The notes below the pieces were generated by a model. The model had not been told where the DNA came from and did no database searches. It was given only the letters and a program-made list of their open reading frames with translations. A stretch of 36,432 nt of DNA, taken from a virus. This document shows positions 22,024-30,684 of the stretch, one piece after another. Numbering within the stretch: position 1 is the stretch's first letter; every line of letters begins with the position of its first letter. The stretch lies in IMG/VR virus record IMGVR_UViG_3300032235_000857, positions 1 to 36,432 of that record; one strand, written 5' to 3'. Position numbers and translations under genes: made by a program.

Positions 22024-22905
22024 ATGAAGACATACCGCTCAATCTTTGTCAGCGATGTACACCTCGGAACCAAAGACTGTCAAGCGGATAAATTAAACAA
22101 CTTTCTCAAGCACAACACCTGCGATACACTCTATCTAGTGGGTGACATAATAGATGCTTGGCGTATACAACAAAACAAATGGAGATGGAAGCAGAGTCAT
22201 ACTAATGTAGTTCGCCGTGTATTAGGACACGCCAAACGTGGCACTCGAGTAGTTTACATAGCAGGTAATCACGATGAATTCCTAAGACCGATGATACCTT
22301 ATGATTTCAGTTTTGGCCTAGTTGAAATACACAATCAAATAGAACATATAGGTGCCGACGGCCGGCACTATCTAGTTACACACGGTGACTTATTTGACGG
22401 TATTACTAGGCTAGCGCCTTGGTTAAGTTTTTTAGGGGACAAGTCCTATGACTTTGTACTCATGCTCAATGGCAAATTCAACTGGCTTAGGCACAAAATG
22501 GGATTCGGTTATTGGAGTCTGAGTAAGTATCTCAAACATAGAGTAAAGAAGGCTGTGGACTTTATGTTTCAATTTGAAAAAAATCTTGCAGGGTATTGTA
22601 AAAAACGCGGCTTTGATGGTGTCATATGTGGACACATACATCATGCTGAGATTAAAGACATTGATGGCGTCACATATATGAACGACGGGGATTGGGTAGA
22701 AAGTTGTACGGCTCTGGTGGAGCATTGGAACGGCAGTTGGGAAATTGTAACTTGGACCAAGGAGAAAGACAATGTGGTTGATGATATTGATAGCAGTTCA
22801 CATAAACAATCCCAAAGACATTCCAGGAAAGATAGAACTACAGTTCCCCAGTCAGCAGATATGCGAACAGGTATTAGCTTCGATGAAGTGGCAACTAAAG
22901 TTTGA
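22024..22905 (+). CDS. plcP: PlcP-type metallophosphoesterase (phospholipid-cleaving, LpxH-related)
   Basis: 293 residues, calcineurin-like metallophosphoesterase. Two-metal ligands seen: Asp11 and His13 (SDVHLG), Asp41 (VGDIID), Asn82-His83-Asp84 (GNHDEF), His120 and Asp122 (THGDLFD), His204 and His206 (CGHIHH). It also has YWSLSKYLKHRVKKAV and GDWVESCTALVEHW, which fit the PlcP branch rather than LpxH of lipid A synthesis. PlcP removes the headgroup of phospholipids, giving diacylglycerol and a phosphate ester, during phosphate starvation. It lies in one operon with an Agt-like glycosyltransferase and behind a PHO box. About 45 C-terminal residues are polar and variable. Confidence 0.85.
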   Translation: MKTYRSIFVSDVHLGTKDCQADKLNNFLKHNTCDTLYLVGDIIDAWRIQQNKWRWKQSHTNVVRRVLGHAKRGTRVVYIAGNHDEFLRPMIPYDFSFGLVEIHNQIEHIGADGRHYLVTHGDLFDGITRLAPWLSFLGDKSYDFVLMLNGKFNWLRHKMGFGYWSLSKYLKHRVKKAVDFMFQFEKNLAGYCKKRGFDGVICGHIHHAEIKDIDGVTYMNDGDWVESCTALVEHWNGSWEIVTWTKEKDNVVDDIDSSSHKQSQRHSRKDRTTVPQSADMRTGISFDEVATKV

Positions 22906-22926
22906 AAGTTTTAAGGTGGTGGCAGA

Positions 22927-23937
22927 ATGCAAAAAACAATCTTAATAGTCACAGACAATTTACCGGAGCAGATCAATGGTGTGGTTACGACCTACAAAAA
23001 TATTGAGACGTGTGCGATTCGGGACAACTATCGTGTTGTATATCTTGATCCCGGGAGGTTCCGCTATGTTGATTGCCCTGGCTACAACGAAGTCAAGATT
23101 GCCTTTCCCCGGAAAGTGGGCCAGATACTTGAGGAGATCAATCCGGATCATATCCACATCGCCACAGAGGGTCCTGTGGGTCTGCGTGTTAGACAATATC
23201 TTGACAAACACGGTTATCGCTACAATACTGCTTATCATTCTAAATTTCCAGAAGGAATTAAAAAGTTGTTTGGAATCCCTGAAGCCATTACTTGGCCTTT
23301 AGTACGTTGGTTTCACAAACATAGTGGTAAAGTGTTAACTACTACTGATTCAATGGTCCAAGAGTTGCGTGATCATGGATTTGATGGGGAAATAATTTCT
23401 TGGACTCGCGGTGTTGATCGTGATATCTTTAATACCAGTCAGCGACACAGAAAAGATGACGAGAAAATCCTAGTCTGTGTTAGTCGTGTTAGCAAAGAAA
23501 AGAACTTAGAAGATTTTTTTAAATTAGAATATCCCAAGAGTCGCAAGATTATGGTGGGCGACGGTCCTATGCGGGAGCAATATGAAAAAGAATATCCAGA
23601 TGTAGAGTTTGTGGGATTTAAAACTGGTCTAGAACTTGCGTATTATTATGCCAATGCTGATGTATTTGTATTTCCTAGTCAGTGGGAAACATTTGGTATA
23701 GTTATGATTGAGGCAATGGCCTGTGGTACTCCAGTTGCGGCTTATAACTGTCAAGGCCCCAAAGATGTAATTGATCAAGGGGTCACAGGATTTATGGTTG
23801 AAGAAAGAGAAGGTCTAAGAGTAGCTGTTGATAAATGTTTAGAGATCGACAGGGATGGTGTCTGTAGAGTAAGTCAACGATGGTCATGGCAGAACGCCTG
23901 GGAAATATTTAAAACTAACCTGATAGATAAAAAATAA
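22927..23937 (+). CDS. agt: Agt-type diacylglycerol glycosyltransferase (GT4)
   Basis: 336 residues, GT-B fold. NGVVTTYKNIE at the start, then HIHIATEGPVGLRVRQYL, YNTAYHSKFPEG, SWTRGVDRDIF, LVCVSRVSKEKN, VGDGPMREQY and VFPSQWETFGIVMIEAMACG, in which Glu-x7-Glu is the GT4 donor motif. The IATEGP and TAYHSKFPE segments are typical of Agt, which transfers glucose or glucuronate to diacylglycerol, making phosphorus-free glycolipids that replace phospholipids. Starts 21 nt after plcP with GTGGTGGC between, so it is co-transcribed. Terminator downstream at 23985. Confidence 0.85.
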   Translation: MQKTILIVTDNLPEQINGVVTTYKNIETCAIRDNYRVVYLDPGRFRYVDCPGYNEVKIAFPRKVGQILEEINPDHIHIATEGPVGLRVRQYLDKHGYRYNTAYHSKFPEGIKKLFGIPEAITWPLVRWFHKHSGKVLTTTDSMVQELRDHGFDGEIISWTRGVDRDIFNTSQRHRKDDEKILVCVSRVSKEKNLEDFFKLEYPKSRKIMVGDGPMREQYEKEYPDVEFVGFKTGLELAYYYANADVFVFPSQWETFGIVMIEAMACGTPVAAYNCQGPKDVIDQGVTGFMVEEREGLRVAVDKCLEIDRDGVCRVSQRWSWQNAWEIFKTNLIDKK

Positions 23938-23984
23938 AAATCGACCACAATAATTGAGTGGCGCTGGAATTCGTAACCAGTATC

Positions 23985-24005
23985 AAGGACCCTAAGGTCC
24001 TTTTT
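23985..24005 (+). terminator. Rho-independent terminator
   Basis: AAGGACC (23985-23991), loop CTAA, GGTCCTT (23996-24002), then T residues to 24005. Ends the plcP-agt operon; core sequence resembles the tmRNA terminator. Confidence 0.87.
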
Positions 24006-24090
24006 ATTTGACAAAATATTTTAAAATATCTTCGGTGACTAAATATTTGAAGCAGCGCCACCGGGGGTGACGTCGGGCCAACATTGACGC

Positions 24091-24119
24091 TTGACATGTA
24101 GATGTCTTTACTGTAGAAT
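24091..24119 (+). promoter_or_regulatory. Probable promoter of tctC-like operon with palindrome
   Basis: TTGACA (24091-24096), 17 bp, TAGAAT (24114-24119). The palindrome CTGTAG-6-CTACAG (24111-24128) overlaps the -10 box and may be an operator. A separate TAAATA lies upstream at 24040-24045. About 55 nt of leader precede the gene. Confidence 0.6.
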
Positions 24120-24182
24120 ATACTACAGAACGCCGACCGTAGAATCGTTCCGATTCGAGCAATAAAATACCAAAGGAAAAAC

Positions 24183-25142
24183 ATGTTTAAAAAACTTCTA
24201 TTCGGAGTATTGATATCATCTATTGCTGCTTTGAGTTTTGCTCAAACAGTAACTGTGCCGCCCGAACTTCAGGGCAAAACTATTACTATGGTTATTCCGT
24301 ATGCTCCCGGCGGAGACACTGATAATATACAACGTTTTATGGCTGAACAGGCCAGAAAATTAACAGGATTGAATATTGTATATCTGAACAGACCCGGGGC
24401 AAATACTATCGTTGGAGCTAAAGAAGCTGCTAGTCGTGAGCCCAATGGTTTAACACTGTTTGGCAGTGATGGTAGCACACATTTTATTAACCCTGCTATT
24501 AACTATCCTAATCACGTAAATCCTGCGTTACTTGATCCGATCAGTGTATTTGCTATTACACCACAATACATATATGTTGCGGGCAATAGTCCTCTGAATA
24601 GTGCAAAAGATTTGCAAGAATATGCCAGAAAAAATCCCATAATGAATTATGGATGTAGCGCACAACAGGCCTGCGTATATCAAGCTGCATTGTACGAAAG
24701 TTTAGGTATTCGACCCAACCAAGTTATGTTTAAAACCGCCGGCGAGCAGCTAGTCAGTGTTACTCAAGGTGATATTGTGCATTTTATGGCTGGTGCCAGC
24801 ACAGGATATCCTCATGTACAAAGCGGAAGACTTAAGGCCATTGCTGTGGGGTGGGATAATCCATTGGAAGTATTTCCTAGTGCAACACCCATTAACCAAG
24901 TACTACCGAACTTTCGAGCAGTGAATCTACAAATGATTTCAACCCCCACAGGAACACCTAAACACATCATTGATTTTTGGAATGCAGTGTACAGAGAGAT
25001 TGCTAAAACTCCTGAAGTTAGAGACAACTTCAAAACATTAAGTGTAATTAACACAGGAGTCACGGTAAAACAAAGCGAGCAACTGATACAAGCAGAATAT
25101 AATCGAATTGGTAAACTTAAACATTTAATCAAGGCACAATGA
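24183..25142 (+). CDS. Bug/TctC family periplasmic binding protein
   Basis: 319 residues. Signal peptide 1-20 (SIAALSFA-Q). ITMVIPYAPGGDTDNIQRFMAEQ, IVYLNRPGANTIVGAKEAA and GRLKAIAVGW are hallmarks of the Bug (TctC-like) proteins, which capture carboxylates or other small molecules and are greatly expanded in Betaproteobacteria. The fold is periplasmic-binding; ligand not known from sequence. AAAGGA precedes the ATG. Its end overlaps the next start (ATGA), so it is in one operon with two oxygenase-like proteins and a PP-loop protein. Confidence 0.88.
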   Translation: MFKKLLFGVLISSIAALSFAQTVTVPPELQGKTITMVIPYAPGGDTDNIQRFMAEQARKLTGLNIVYLNRPGANTIVGAKEAASREPNGLTLFGSDGSTHFINPAINYPNHVNPALLDPISVFAITPQYIYVAGNSPLNSAKDLQEYARKNPIMNYGCSAQQACVYQAALYESLGIRPNQVMFKTAGEQLVSVTQGDIVHFMAGASTGYPHVQSGRLKAIAVGWDNPLEVFPSATPINQVLPNFRAVNLQMISTPTGTPKHIIDFWNAVYREIAKTPEVRDNFKTLSVINTGVTVKQSEQLIQAEYNRIGKLKHLIKAQ

Positions 25143-25732
25143 TGTTTACATATCTAGCTCAACCGCAATTACCATCGGTGCCTCAACATTTTGTTGACCG
25201 TGCATTTCACTTAGTGAATCAACCTCCAGTGGAGGATAGCGCTATTTCGCGAAGTATGTATACTCCTGCATGGAAAGATCGCAAAGTCATGCATGAAGGT
25301 AGACTGAAATCTACTAGAGTACAAAAAGTATTTGAACTGGGCCCGGACTGGGATCAATGGATTCAAGAAAATATTACCACAGTGTGGCATGAATCAGGAG
25401 TAAGGCTCAGTGATGCTGACACAGATTTACATGCTGCCCATACTGATTATAATCCTTTAATCAAACTATATTATCCTCTTGAACGTGGCGGCGAACATGC
25501 TGTCACACGATGGTACCAGGAGCCCGGCAAACCCATACAACGAGATCCACGTACATCTATATCAGACATGAACACTGTGGATGTAATCGACGAAGTACAA
25601 TTTGAAATTGGTCGGTGGTACTTGTTTAACACACAAATTCTTCACGGAGTTGAAAAATTGCAGGGTCGTAGGATAAGCATACAAATTGCCATGCCTCCGA
25701 ATGCACCTTTTGTACAGGCGTTAATGAAATGA
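25139..25732 (+). CDS. 2-oxoglutarate/Fe(II) oxygenase-like protein
   Basis: 197 residues. His101-x-Asp103 (AAHTDYNPLIKLYYPLERGG) and His169 (NTQILHGVE) with Arg178 (QGRRIS) fit the iron facial triad and 2-oxoglutarate anchor of this superfamily. Substrate unknown. Overlaps both neighbours by 4 nt; an ATG at 25142 is a possible start as well. Part of the 24183-27467 operon. Confidence 0.75.
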   Translation: MMFTYLAQPQLPSVPQHFVDRAFHLVNQPPVEDSAISRSMYTPAWKDRKVMHEGRLKSTRVQKVFELGPDWDQWIQENITTVWHESGVRLSDADTDLHAAHTDYNPLIKLYYPLERGGEHAVTRWYQEPGKPIQRDPRTSISDMNTVDVIDEVQFEIGRWYLFNTQILHGVEKLQGRRISIQIAMPPNAPFVQALMK

Positions 25733-26868
25733 AAACATCTCCAGAACGTTTTGGTCACTGGGTTGTAGCCGGCAAAAAATACAGCAGCAAACTACAAGCT
25801 GTAATTGATGCTGTAAAAATAGGTCACTGGATTCATTGGGATTTCAATGAAAATACTTTTAAAAAGTATGATTGGACTAAAGAACCCGAAGAAAGTTTGC
25901 AAACACTGTATGATCAGCGAGCACGCCGTATACGTGAAAAATATGCATTCGTGGCCTTAGAATTCAGTGGGGGCGCAGACAGTTGGAATATGCTGTATGC
26001 ATTTTGTCGTCAGCGACTTAAAGTTGATTTAGTCATACACAAATATGCTGGCAGCACAGTAAAAGGCCCAGAAGATCTATCTGCAGAAAACCACTGGGCA
26101 GAGGGAAAATATCAAGCATGGATCTGGTTTACTAAACTTAAAGAACTTAATCCTGACATGAAATGGGTTACGTGGGATATTGAAAAACCTATACAAGACG
26201 GGTGGAGAGATGGTCCTGTGGATTTCTTATTTCATAATAATTTGCATCCAGGCAGTGTAATTAAGATGCCCGACAGGGCTGATGTTAATCCATTTAATAT
26301 TCCTGAACTCCCAAGCACTGCGTATTTGTTTGGTATAGATAAACCTATTGTAGAACAACGTGCCGATGGTTGGTATCTGATATTTTATGATAATCACATT
26401 ATTAGCCGCAGTGTAATTGAACGTAGTATATTGGGGTTAGGGTGGGACGATGTGTTATTTTATTGGGATCCAGACTGTGTTCCTCTTATGATTAAACAAG
26501 CACACACTGTTATGAATTTTTTTCGCAAGAACCCTGGTCATTCTGAACTGTTAAAGAAGGCAGGCCCTCGTGGGTGGAACTATAAAAATTTTATTATCAG
26601 TTTAATTTATCCGGAATACAGAACAGTATGGCAAAGTGATAAACCACAAGGAACATTTGCATTTACTAACGAGAATTGGTTTATTTCTCACATACAAAAT
26701 TCCGCATCTGTTCAATGGCACAAAACTTTGAATCAGTACTCAAATTTATTATCAAACATCACCGACGGTACACCGTTTCGCCAGTATGTGCATCAAGATG
26801 CAGGTGCAGCCAAATACAATGTATTTGCAGATTGCCCCAGTTATCACTATTATCTAGGACCCTTATGA
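25729..26868 (+). CDS. PP-loop ATPase domain protein
   Basis: 379 residues. FVALEFSGGADSWNML contains the PP-loop SGGxDS (80-85), which binds ATP in enzymes that adenylate a substrate (asparagine synthetase, NAD synthetase, tRNA-thiolating and queuosine-type proteins). The preceding residues (WIHWDFNENTFKKYDW) and the C-terminal half are not recognised. In an operon between two oxygenase-like genes, so it may act on a shared substrate. Overlaps its neighbours by 4 nt. Confidence 0.75.
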   Translation: MKTSPERFGHWVVAGKKYSSKLQAVIDAVKIGHWIHWDFNENTFKKYDWTKEPEESLQTLYDQRARRIREKYAFVALEFSGGADSWNMLYAFCRQRLKVDLVIHKYAGSTVKGPEDLSAENHWAEGKYQAWIWFTKLKELNPDMKWVTWDIEKPIQDGWRDGPVDFLFHNNLHPGSVIKMPDRADVNPFNIPELPSTAYLFGIDKPIVEQRADGWYLIFYDNHIISRSVIERSILGLGWDDVLFYWDPDCVPLMIKQAHTVMNFFRKNPGHSELLKKAGPRGWNYKNFIISLIYPEYRTVWQSDKPQGTFAFTNENWFISHIQNSASVQWHKTLNQYSNLLSNITDGTPFRQYVHQDAGAAKYNVFADCPSYHYYLGPL

Positions 26869-27467
26869 AATCAATGAAATCCCAACACACATTTGACGTC
26901 ACTGACATAGTCAGTGAAGCAGAATCTTTACCAATTGAAGCTTGGGAAGAATCCAAAGTTTGGAGTGATCCACAAAATCTTGCGGCCAGCAATATTGGAG
27001 ATTACAGTAAAAAAGCAGGAATGAGTGTAATACGAGAACAAGATCGAATATTATTGATGTGGCATAAAAGTCCAGATCAAGAACCATGGTGGAAACATGC
27101 CGACTATAGGCAATTCGATACTGCCTATACACGATGGGCCGAATACTGTCCGCGCACTATAGAAATTCTGTCAGCATATTTTGCAGAACAAGGTAAACGG
27201 CTAGTAAGATTGTATTTTAGTAAATTACAACCAGGACACCAAATTTATCCCCACAATGATCAACCTTTTTGGAATGACAAATTTGATAAAATAATTAGAT
27301 ACGGACTTTGTATTACAACCAATGATCAATGTACACTGCAATGTGCTGATGATCAATGGCACGTTCCGGCTGGAACTCTTTATTGGATGGACAGTTACAC
27401 TCACGTACACAGTGCAGTAAATTTTGGTACCACTGACAGAATTCACATGTACATGGACGTAATTTGA
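26865..27467 (+). CDS. Aspartyl/asparaginyl hydroxylase-like oxygenase
   Basis: 200 residues from ATG 26865, which overlaps the PP-loop gene stop by 4 nt (a longer frame upstream is a shadow). His130-x-Asp132 (IYPHNDQPFW) and His182 (HVHSAVNFGTTDR) with Arg192 fit the AspH-like branch of 2-oxoglutarate oxygenases. Second oxygenase-like enzyme of the operon. Confidence 0.72.
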   Translation: MKSMKSQHTFDVTDIVSEAESLPIEAWEESKVWSDPQNLAASNIGDYSKKAGMSVIREQDRILLMWHKSPDQEPWWKHADYRQFDTAYTRWAEYCPRTIEILSAYFAEQGKRLVRLYFSKLQPGHQIYPHNDQPFWNDKFDKIIRYGLCITTNDQCTLQCADDQWHVPAGTLYWMDSYTHVHSAVNFGTTDRIHMYMDVI

Positions 27468-27517
27468 TATTGCATTTATAACATTAAATGTAAATACTAT
27501 TTTAAGGACAAGCCACT

Positions 27518-27838
27518 ATGAAAAAACTATCAGTGGCGTTCCTATTCTGCCTAATCAGCACCATAGCCAACGCCCAAGCTGAATCTAATTTTAAACAAAT
27601 ACCCAAGCCTGTGTTATGCGGTCCCGTAGAGTTAATCTTTAAATCATTGACCGATTCTGAGATAAACGAACAACCAATTTGGACTGGAAAAAATGAAGAT
27701 TCTAAAAGCGACTATGCGTTATTTGTTAACCCTAAAACTAATAGCTTTACTTTAGTTCAATTTGGAAAAGAATGGGGCTGCATTTTAGGCGTGGGTTATA
27801 AATCACAAAAATTTAGTAATTTTACCAAAAACATTTAA
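27518..27838 (+). CDS. Exported small protein of unknown function
   Basis: 106 residues with a signal peptide (MKKLSVAFLFCLISTIANAQ, cleavage near 19). Mature part has two Cys (PVLCGP and GCILG) that could form a disulfide. AAGGAC precedes the ATG, and a TAAATA lies 21 nt upstream. No family recognised. Confidence 0.72.
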   Translation: MKKLSVAFLFCLISTIANAQAESNFKQIPKPVLCGPVELIFKSLTDSEINEQPIWTGKNEDSKSDYALFVNPKTNSFTLVQFGKEWGCILGVGYKSQKFSNFTKNI

Positions 27839-27865
27839 AAATTTAATTCATACGTGTATAATTGC

Positions 27866-27884
27866 TGATACTGATCAAGTATCA
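27866..27884 (+). other. Inverted repeat before ahpC
   Basis: TGATACT (27866-27872) and AGTATCA (27878-27884) with GATCA between; an A run then T run follows. May be a weak terminator of the upstream gene or an operator for ahpC. A TATAAT at 27857-27862 lies just upstream with only a poor -35 (TTTAAA). Confidence 0.55.
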
Positions 27885-27916
27885 AAAAATTTTTATTTAC
27901 ACACAAAGGAAAAAAT

Positions 27917-28468
27917 ATGAAAACAGTTGGCGATAAATTAGAAGCATTTGCCGTAACAGGCATTAATCCAGGTAAAGATGATTTCTTTACTATCACAGAA
28001 AAGAGCTTTGAAGGCAAGTGGAAAGTAATTGTTTACTATCCCAAGGATTTTACTTTTGTATGCCCCACAGAAATTGTGGCCTATGATAAGCTATTCCAAG
28101 ACTTTGCAGATCGTGATGCAGTATTGCTTACAGGTAGCACAGACAATGAATTCTGTAAGTTGGCTTGGCAAAAGTCCCACCCCGATCTTGCTAAAATTAA
28201 GCATATTCAATTTGCCGATACACAGCGAGAGAATACAAACACCTATGAGAACCTAAGTTTGATTGAGCAGCTCGGTGTATTCTATACCCCAGCAGGTGCC
28301 GCCCTTCGTGCTACTTTTATTGTTGACCCCAGCAACGAAATTCAGCATGTGACTGTGAACAACTTGAATGTTGGTCGTAGCCCTGAAGAAACTCTGCGAG
28401 TTCTTGACGCATTGCAAACTGGCGAACTCTGTGCCTGTAACCGCACTGTGGGCGGCGAGACTCTGTAA
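27917..28468 (+). CDS. ahpC: Alkyl hydroperoxide reductase AhpC-type peroxiredoxin
   Basis: 183 residues, full length for a 2-Cys peroxiredoxin of AhpC type. Peroxidatic Cys49 in FTFVCPTE; resolving Cys172/Cys174 in LCACNRTVGG, the CxC form seen in mycobacterial AhpC. That form is reduced by AhpD, and an AhpD is encoded 2.2 kb downstream in the same operon. AAAGGA precedes the ATG. Removes hydrogen peroxide and organic peroxides in the cytoplasm. Confidence 0.93.
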   Translation: MKTVGDKLEAFAVTGINPGKDDFFTITEKSFEGKWKVIVYYPKDFTFVCPTEIVAYDKLFQDFADRDAVLLTGSTDNEFCKLAWQKSHPDLAKIKHIQFADTQRENTNTYENLSLIEQLGVFYTPAGAALRATFIVDPSNEIQHVTVNNLNVGRSPEETLRVLDALQTGELCACNRTVGGETL

Positions 28469-29130
28469 TGTTAGAAACTATATGCGACACGTTAGTTGAA
28501 GCATATAGACGCAACTGGATTACCAGTCGTGATGGCAATGTTAGTATACGCCATCACGACCGTGATCACTTTTATATCACACCAAGTGGCGTCCGTAAGC
28601 AAACCCTACAACCTGATCAATTTAAAAAGATCGGTATTGAATGTAGTATTCGGAGTGGGTTTGGTAGTGCTGAATTTGACTATAGTTGGAGAGACTTGCC
28701 ATATACTGATATCAGTGCTAACCTAAAGCCCAGTGGAGAGATTCCATTACACTTTGGTCTACAACGAGCAATGGGGCAGCATAGCAATGATGTTAGGGTT
28801 GTTGTTCATCTTCATCCTACATACTGTGTCGCAGCCATGCATCGCGGTATTGATTTAAGTACTATTGTAAATGATTTTCCAGAGCTCAGTCGATACACAC
28901 GAGTAGCGCATAATGTAGGTGACGTGCCTCCTATCAGTCAAGAACTGGCAGATAAATGTCACCATCACCTTGAACTAGATAGTAAAGGTAATATTGCTTA
29001 TGACATCGTGGGTATCAAAGGACACGGTGTTGTGGCAATTGATACAAGCCCATGGCGTGCCTTCGAGCACATCGAAAGGCTAGAGCATATTTGTAAAATT
29101 GTATTGACAAGCAAAGGACATCATGATTGA
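28468..29130 (+). CDS. Class II aldolase/adducin family protein
   Basis: 220 residues. WITSRDGNVSIR, the metal-binding VVHLHPTYCVAAMHRG (HxH) and GHGVVAID with a distal His match fuculose-phosphate aldolase and ribulose-phosphate epimerase relatives. Overlaps ahpC by 1 nt and glyA by 8 nt, so co-expressed. Exact substrate unknown. Confidence 0.82.
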   Translation: MLETICDTLVEAYRRNWITSRDGNVSIRHHDRDHFYITPSGVRKQTLQPDQFKKIGIECSIRSGFGSAEFDYSWRDLPYTDISANLKPSGEIPLHFGLQRAMGQHSNDVRVVVHLHPTYCVAAMHRGIDLSTIVNDFPELSRYTRVAHNVGDVPPISQELADKCHHHLELDSKGNIAYDIVGIKGHGVVAIDTSPWRAFEHIERLEHICKIVLTSKGHHD

Positions 29131-30268
29131 TCCGAGAATTGAAATAGCCTTGTTGAACGAAGGCATTAGACAAAACAGCACCATTGAACTTATTGCTAGT
29201 GAGAACTATACTAGTCAAGCAGTAATGGATTTATGTGGCAGTATCTTGACTAACAAGTATGCAGAAGGCTTGCCCGGTAAACGCTATTACAATGGTTGTG
29301 CCAATGTGGACGAGATTGAAAACATTGCTATTGAATATGCTACTTGGCTGTTTGATTGTGTCTATGCCAATGTACAACCTCACTGTGGTGCCAATGCCAA
29401 CTTAGCAGTGTTTAAAGCATTCTTGAACATGGGCGACAGCGTGGTGGGTATGGACTTGGCATCGGGAGGACATTTAAGTCATGGTGCCAAAGTTAACGTC
29501 AGCGGTAGCTGGTTTTTCAGTCACAGTTACGGAGTTAATTCGCAGGGGTTCATAGACTATGACAAAGTAGCACAGTTGGTTTGGGAAACAAGACCCAAAC
29601 TAGTTATTGCTGGCGCCAGTGCATATAGTCAAATCATCGATTGGGTTAAGTTTCGCGAGATTGCTGATTCGGTTGGAGCACTACTGCTAGCAGACGTTGC
29701 CCATTATTCAGGATTAATTGTAGGCGGAGAGTATCCAAATCCGTTTCCTTACGCCGATGTTGTCACTACCACAACACACAAAGGTCTGCGTGGTCCCAGA
29801 GGAGGTTTGATATTGTGGAATGATCCGGATTTTTCAAAACGACTTAACAGTGCGGTATTTCCAGGCACACAAGGCGGCCCACTGATGCATATCATTGCAG
29901 GTAAAGCGCAGTGTTTCTATGAAGCACTACAGCCCGAATTCAAAGACTATGCTAGACAGATTAGACTGAATGCCGATGCCATGGTAGAGACTTTTATCAA
30001 TGCCGGCATCAATATTGTTAGTGGTGGCACTCGGTGTCATATGTTTACCATTGATCTACGCAACGAATTAATTAGTGGGCGCGAGTATGCTGATAAGTTA
30101 GAAGCACAGGGAATCACTGTAAACAAAAATGGTGTACCAGGTGAGACTCGTAGCTTTGCCGAAACAAGTGGTGTGCGTATTGGTGTGGCCGCAGAAACAA
30201 CTCGGGGACACGATGAACAATGGTTTCGTGAGTTAGCTCACCGTATGATTAAGATTCTGAAAGGTTAA
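29123..30268 (+). CDS. glyA: Serine hydroxymethyltransferase
   Basis: 381 residues, somewhat shorter than the usual 410-430. TIELIASENYTS, KYAEGLPGKRYYNGC, QPHCGANANLAV, the PLP lysine Lys220 in TTTTHKGLRGPRGG, PGTQGGPLMH and TSGVRIG are all kept. Makes glycine and 5,10-methylene-tetrahydrofolate from serine, needed for thymidylate and purines, so it suits phage DNA synthesis. Overlaps the class II aldolase gene. The shortening is in the loops, not the active site. Confidence 0.94.
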   Translation: MIDPRIEIALLNEGIRQNSTIELIASENYTSQAVMDLCGSILTNKYAEGLPGKRYYNGCANVDEIENIAIEYATWLFDCVYANVQPHCGANANLAVFKAFLNMGDSVVGMDLASGGHLSHGAKVNVSGSWFFSHSYGVNSQGFIDYDKVAQLVWETRPKLVIAGASAYSQIIDWVKFREIADSVGALLLADVAHYSGLIVGGEYPNPFPYADVVTTTTHKGLRGPRGGLILWNDPDFSKRLNSAVFPGTQGGPLMHIIAGKAQCFYEALQPEFKDYARQIRLNADAMVETFINAGINIVSGGTRCHMFTIDLRNELISGREYADKLEAQGITVNKNGVPGETRSFAETSGVRIGVAAETTRGHDEQWFRELAHRMIKILKG

Positions 30269-30270
30269 AG

Positions 30271-30684
30271 ATGTTAGACTGTATGATTATTGGGGATAGT
30301 ATTGCTGTTGGAACAGCGATGGCTCGTAAAGAGTGTGTAAGCTATTCTCGAGGCGGTTGGAATAGTTGGCAATGGAATAAAGATTATCTTGCACAAGCAT
30401 CAGCACAACCCGCAAAGACCATTATTATCAGTTTAGGTGCCAATGACCATAAAGGTGTTAAGACTGAACAAGAGTTACGTAAAATGCGAGAAGCAGTTAA
30501 AGGTAATCGTGTGTTTTGGATTGATCCCGGAAAAGATCGAAAGCCAGTGCCGCACGATGCTATTGTAAAAATTGCACAAGAGTATGGAGATACAATTCTG
30601 CCGCGTCCAAAGGATCATATGAGTGCAGATGGTATTCATCCCACAGGCCGTGGGTATAAAATTTTAGGAGAACAGACAAAATGA
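30271..30684 (+). CDS. SGNH/GDSL hydrolase-like protein
   Basis: 137 residues. IIGDSIAVG (catalytic Ser in GDSI), IISLGANDH (block III Gly/Asn) and DGIHPTGRGY (DxxH His) give the SGNH motifs. Esterase or deacetylase type; substrate unknown, polysaccharide acetyl groups being common for phage versions. It overlaps ahpD by 4 nt. Confidence 0.82.
   Translation: MLDCMIIGDSIAVGTAMARKECVSYSRGGWNSWQWNKDYLAQASAQPAKTIIISLGANDHKGVKTEQELRKMREAVKGNRVFWIDPGKDRKPVPHDAIVKIAQEYGDTILPRPKDHMSADGIHPTGRGYKILGEQTK

Noticed and set aside
22024-22905. True LpxH for lipid A synthesis
   Set aside because: The PlcP-like segments, PHO box and adjoining Agt-type glycosyltransferase fit lipid remodelling better; not fully excluded without a tree.
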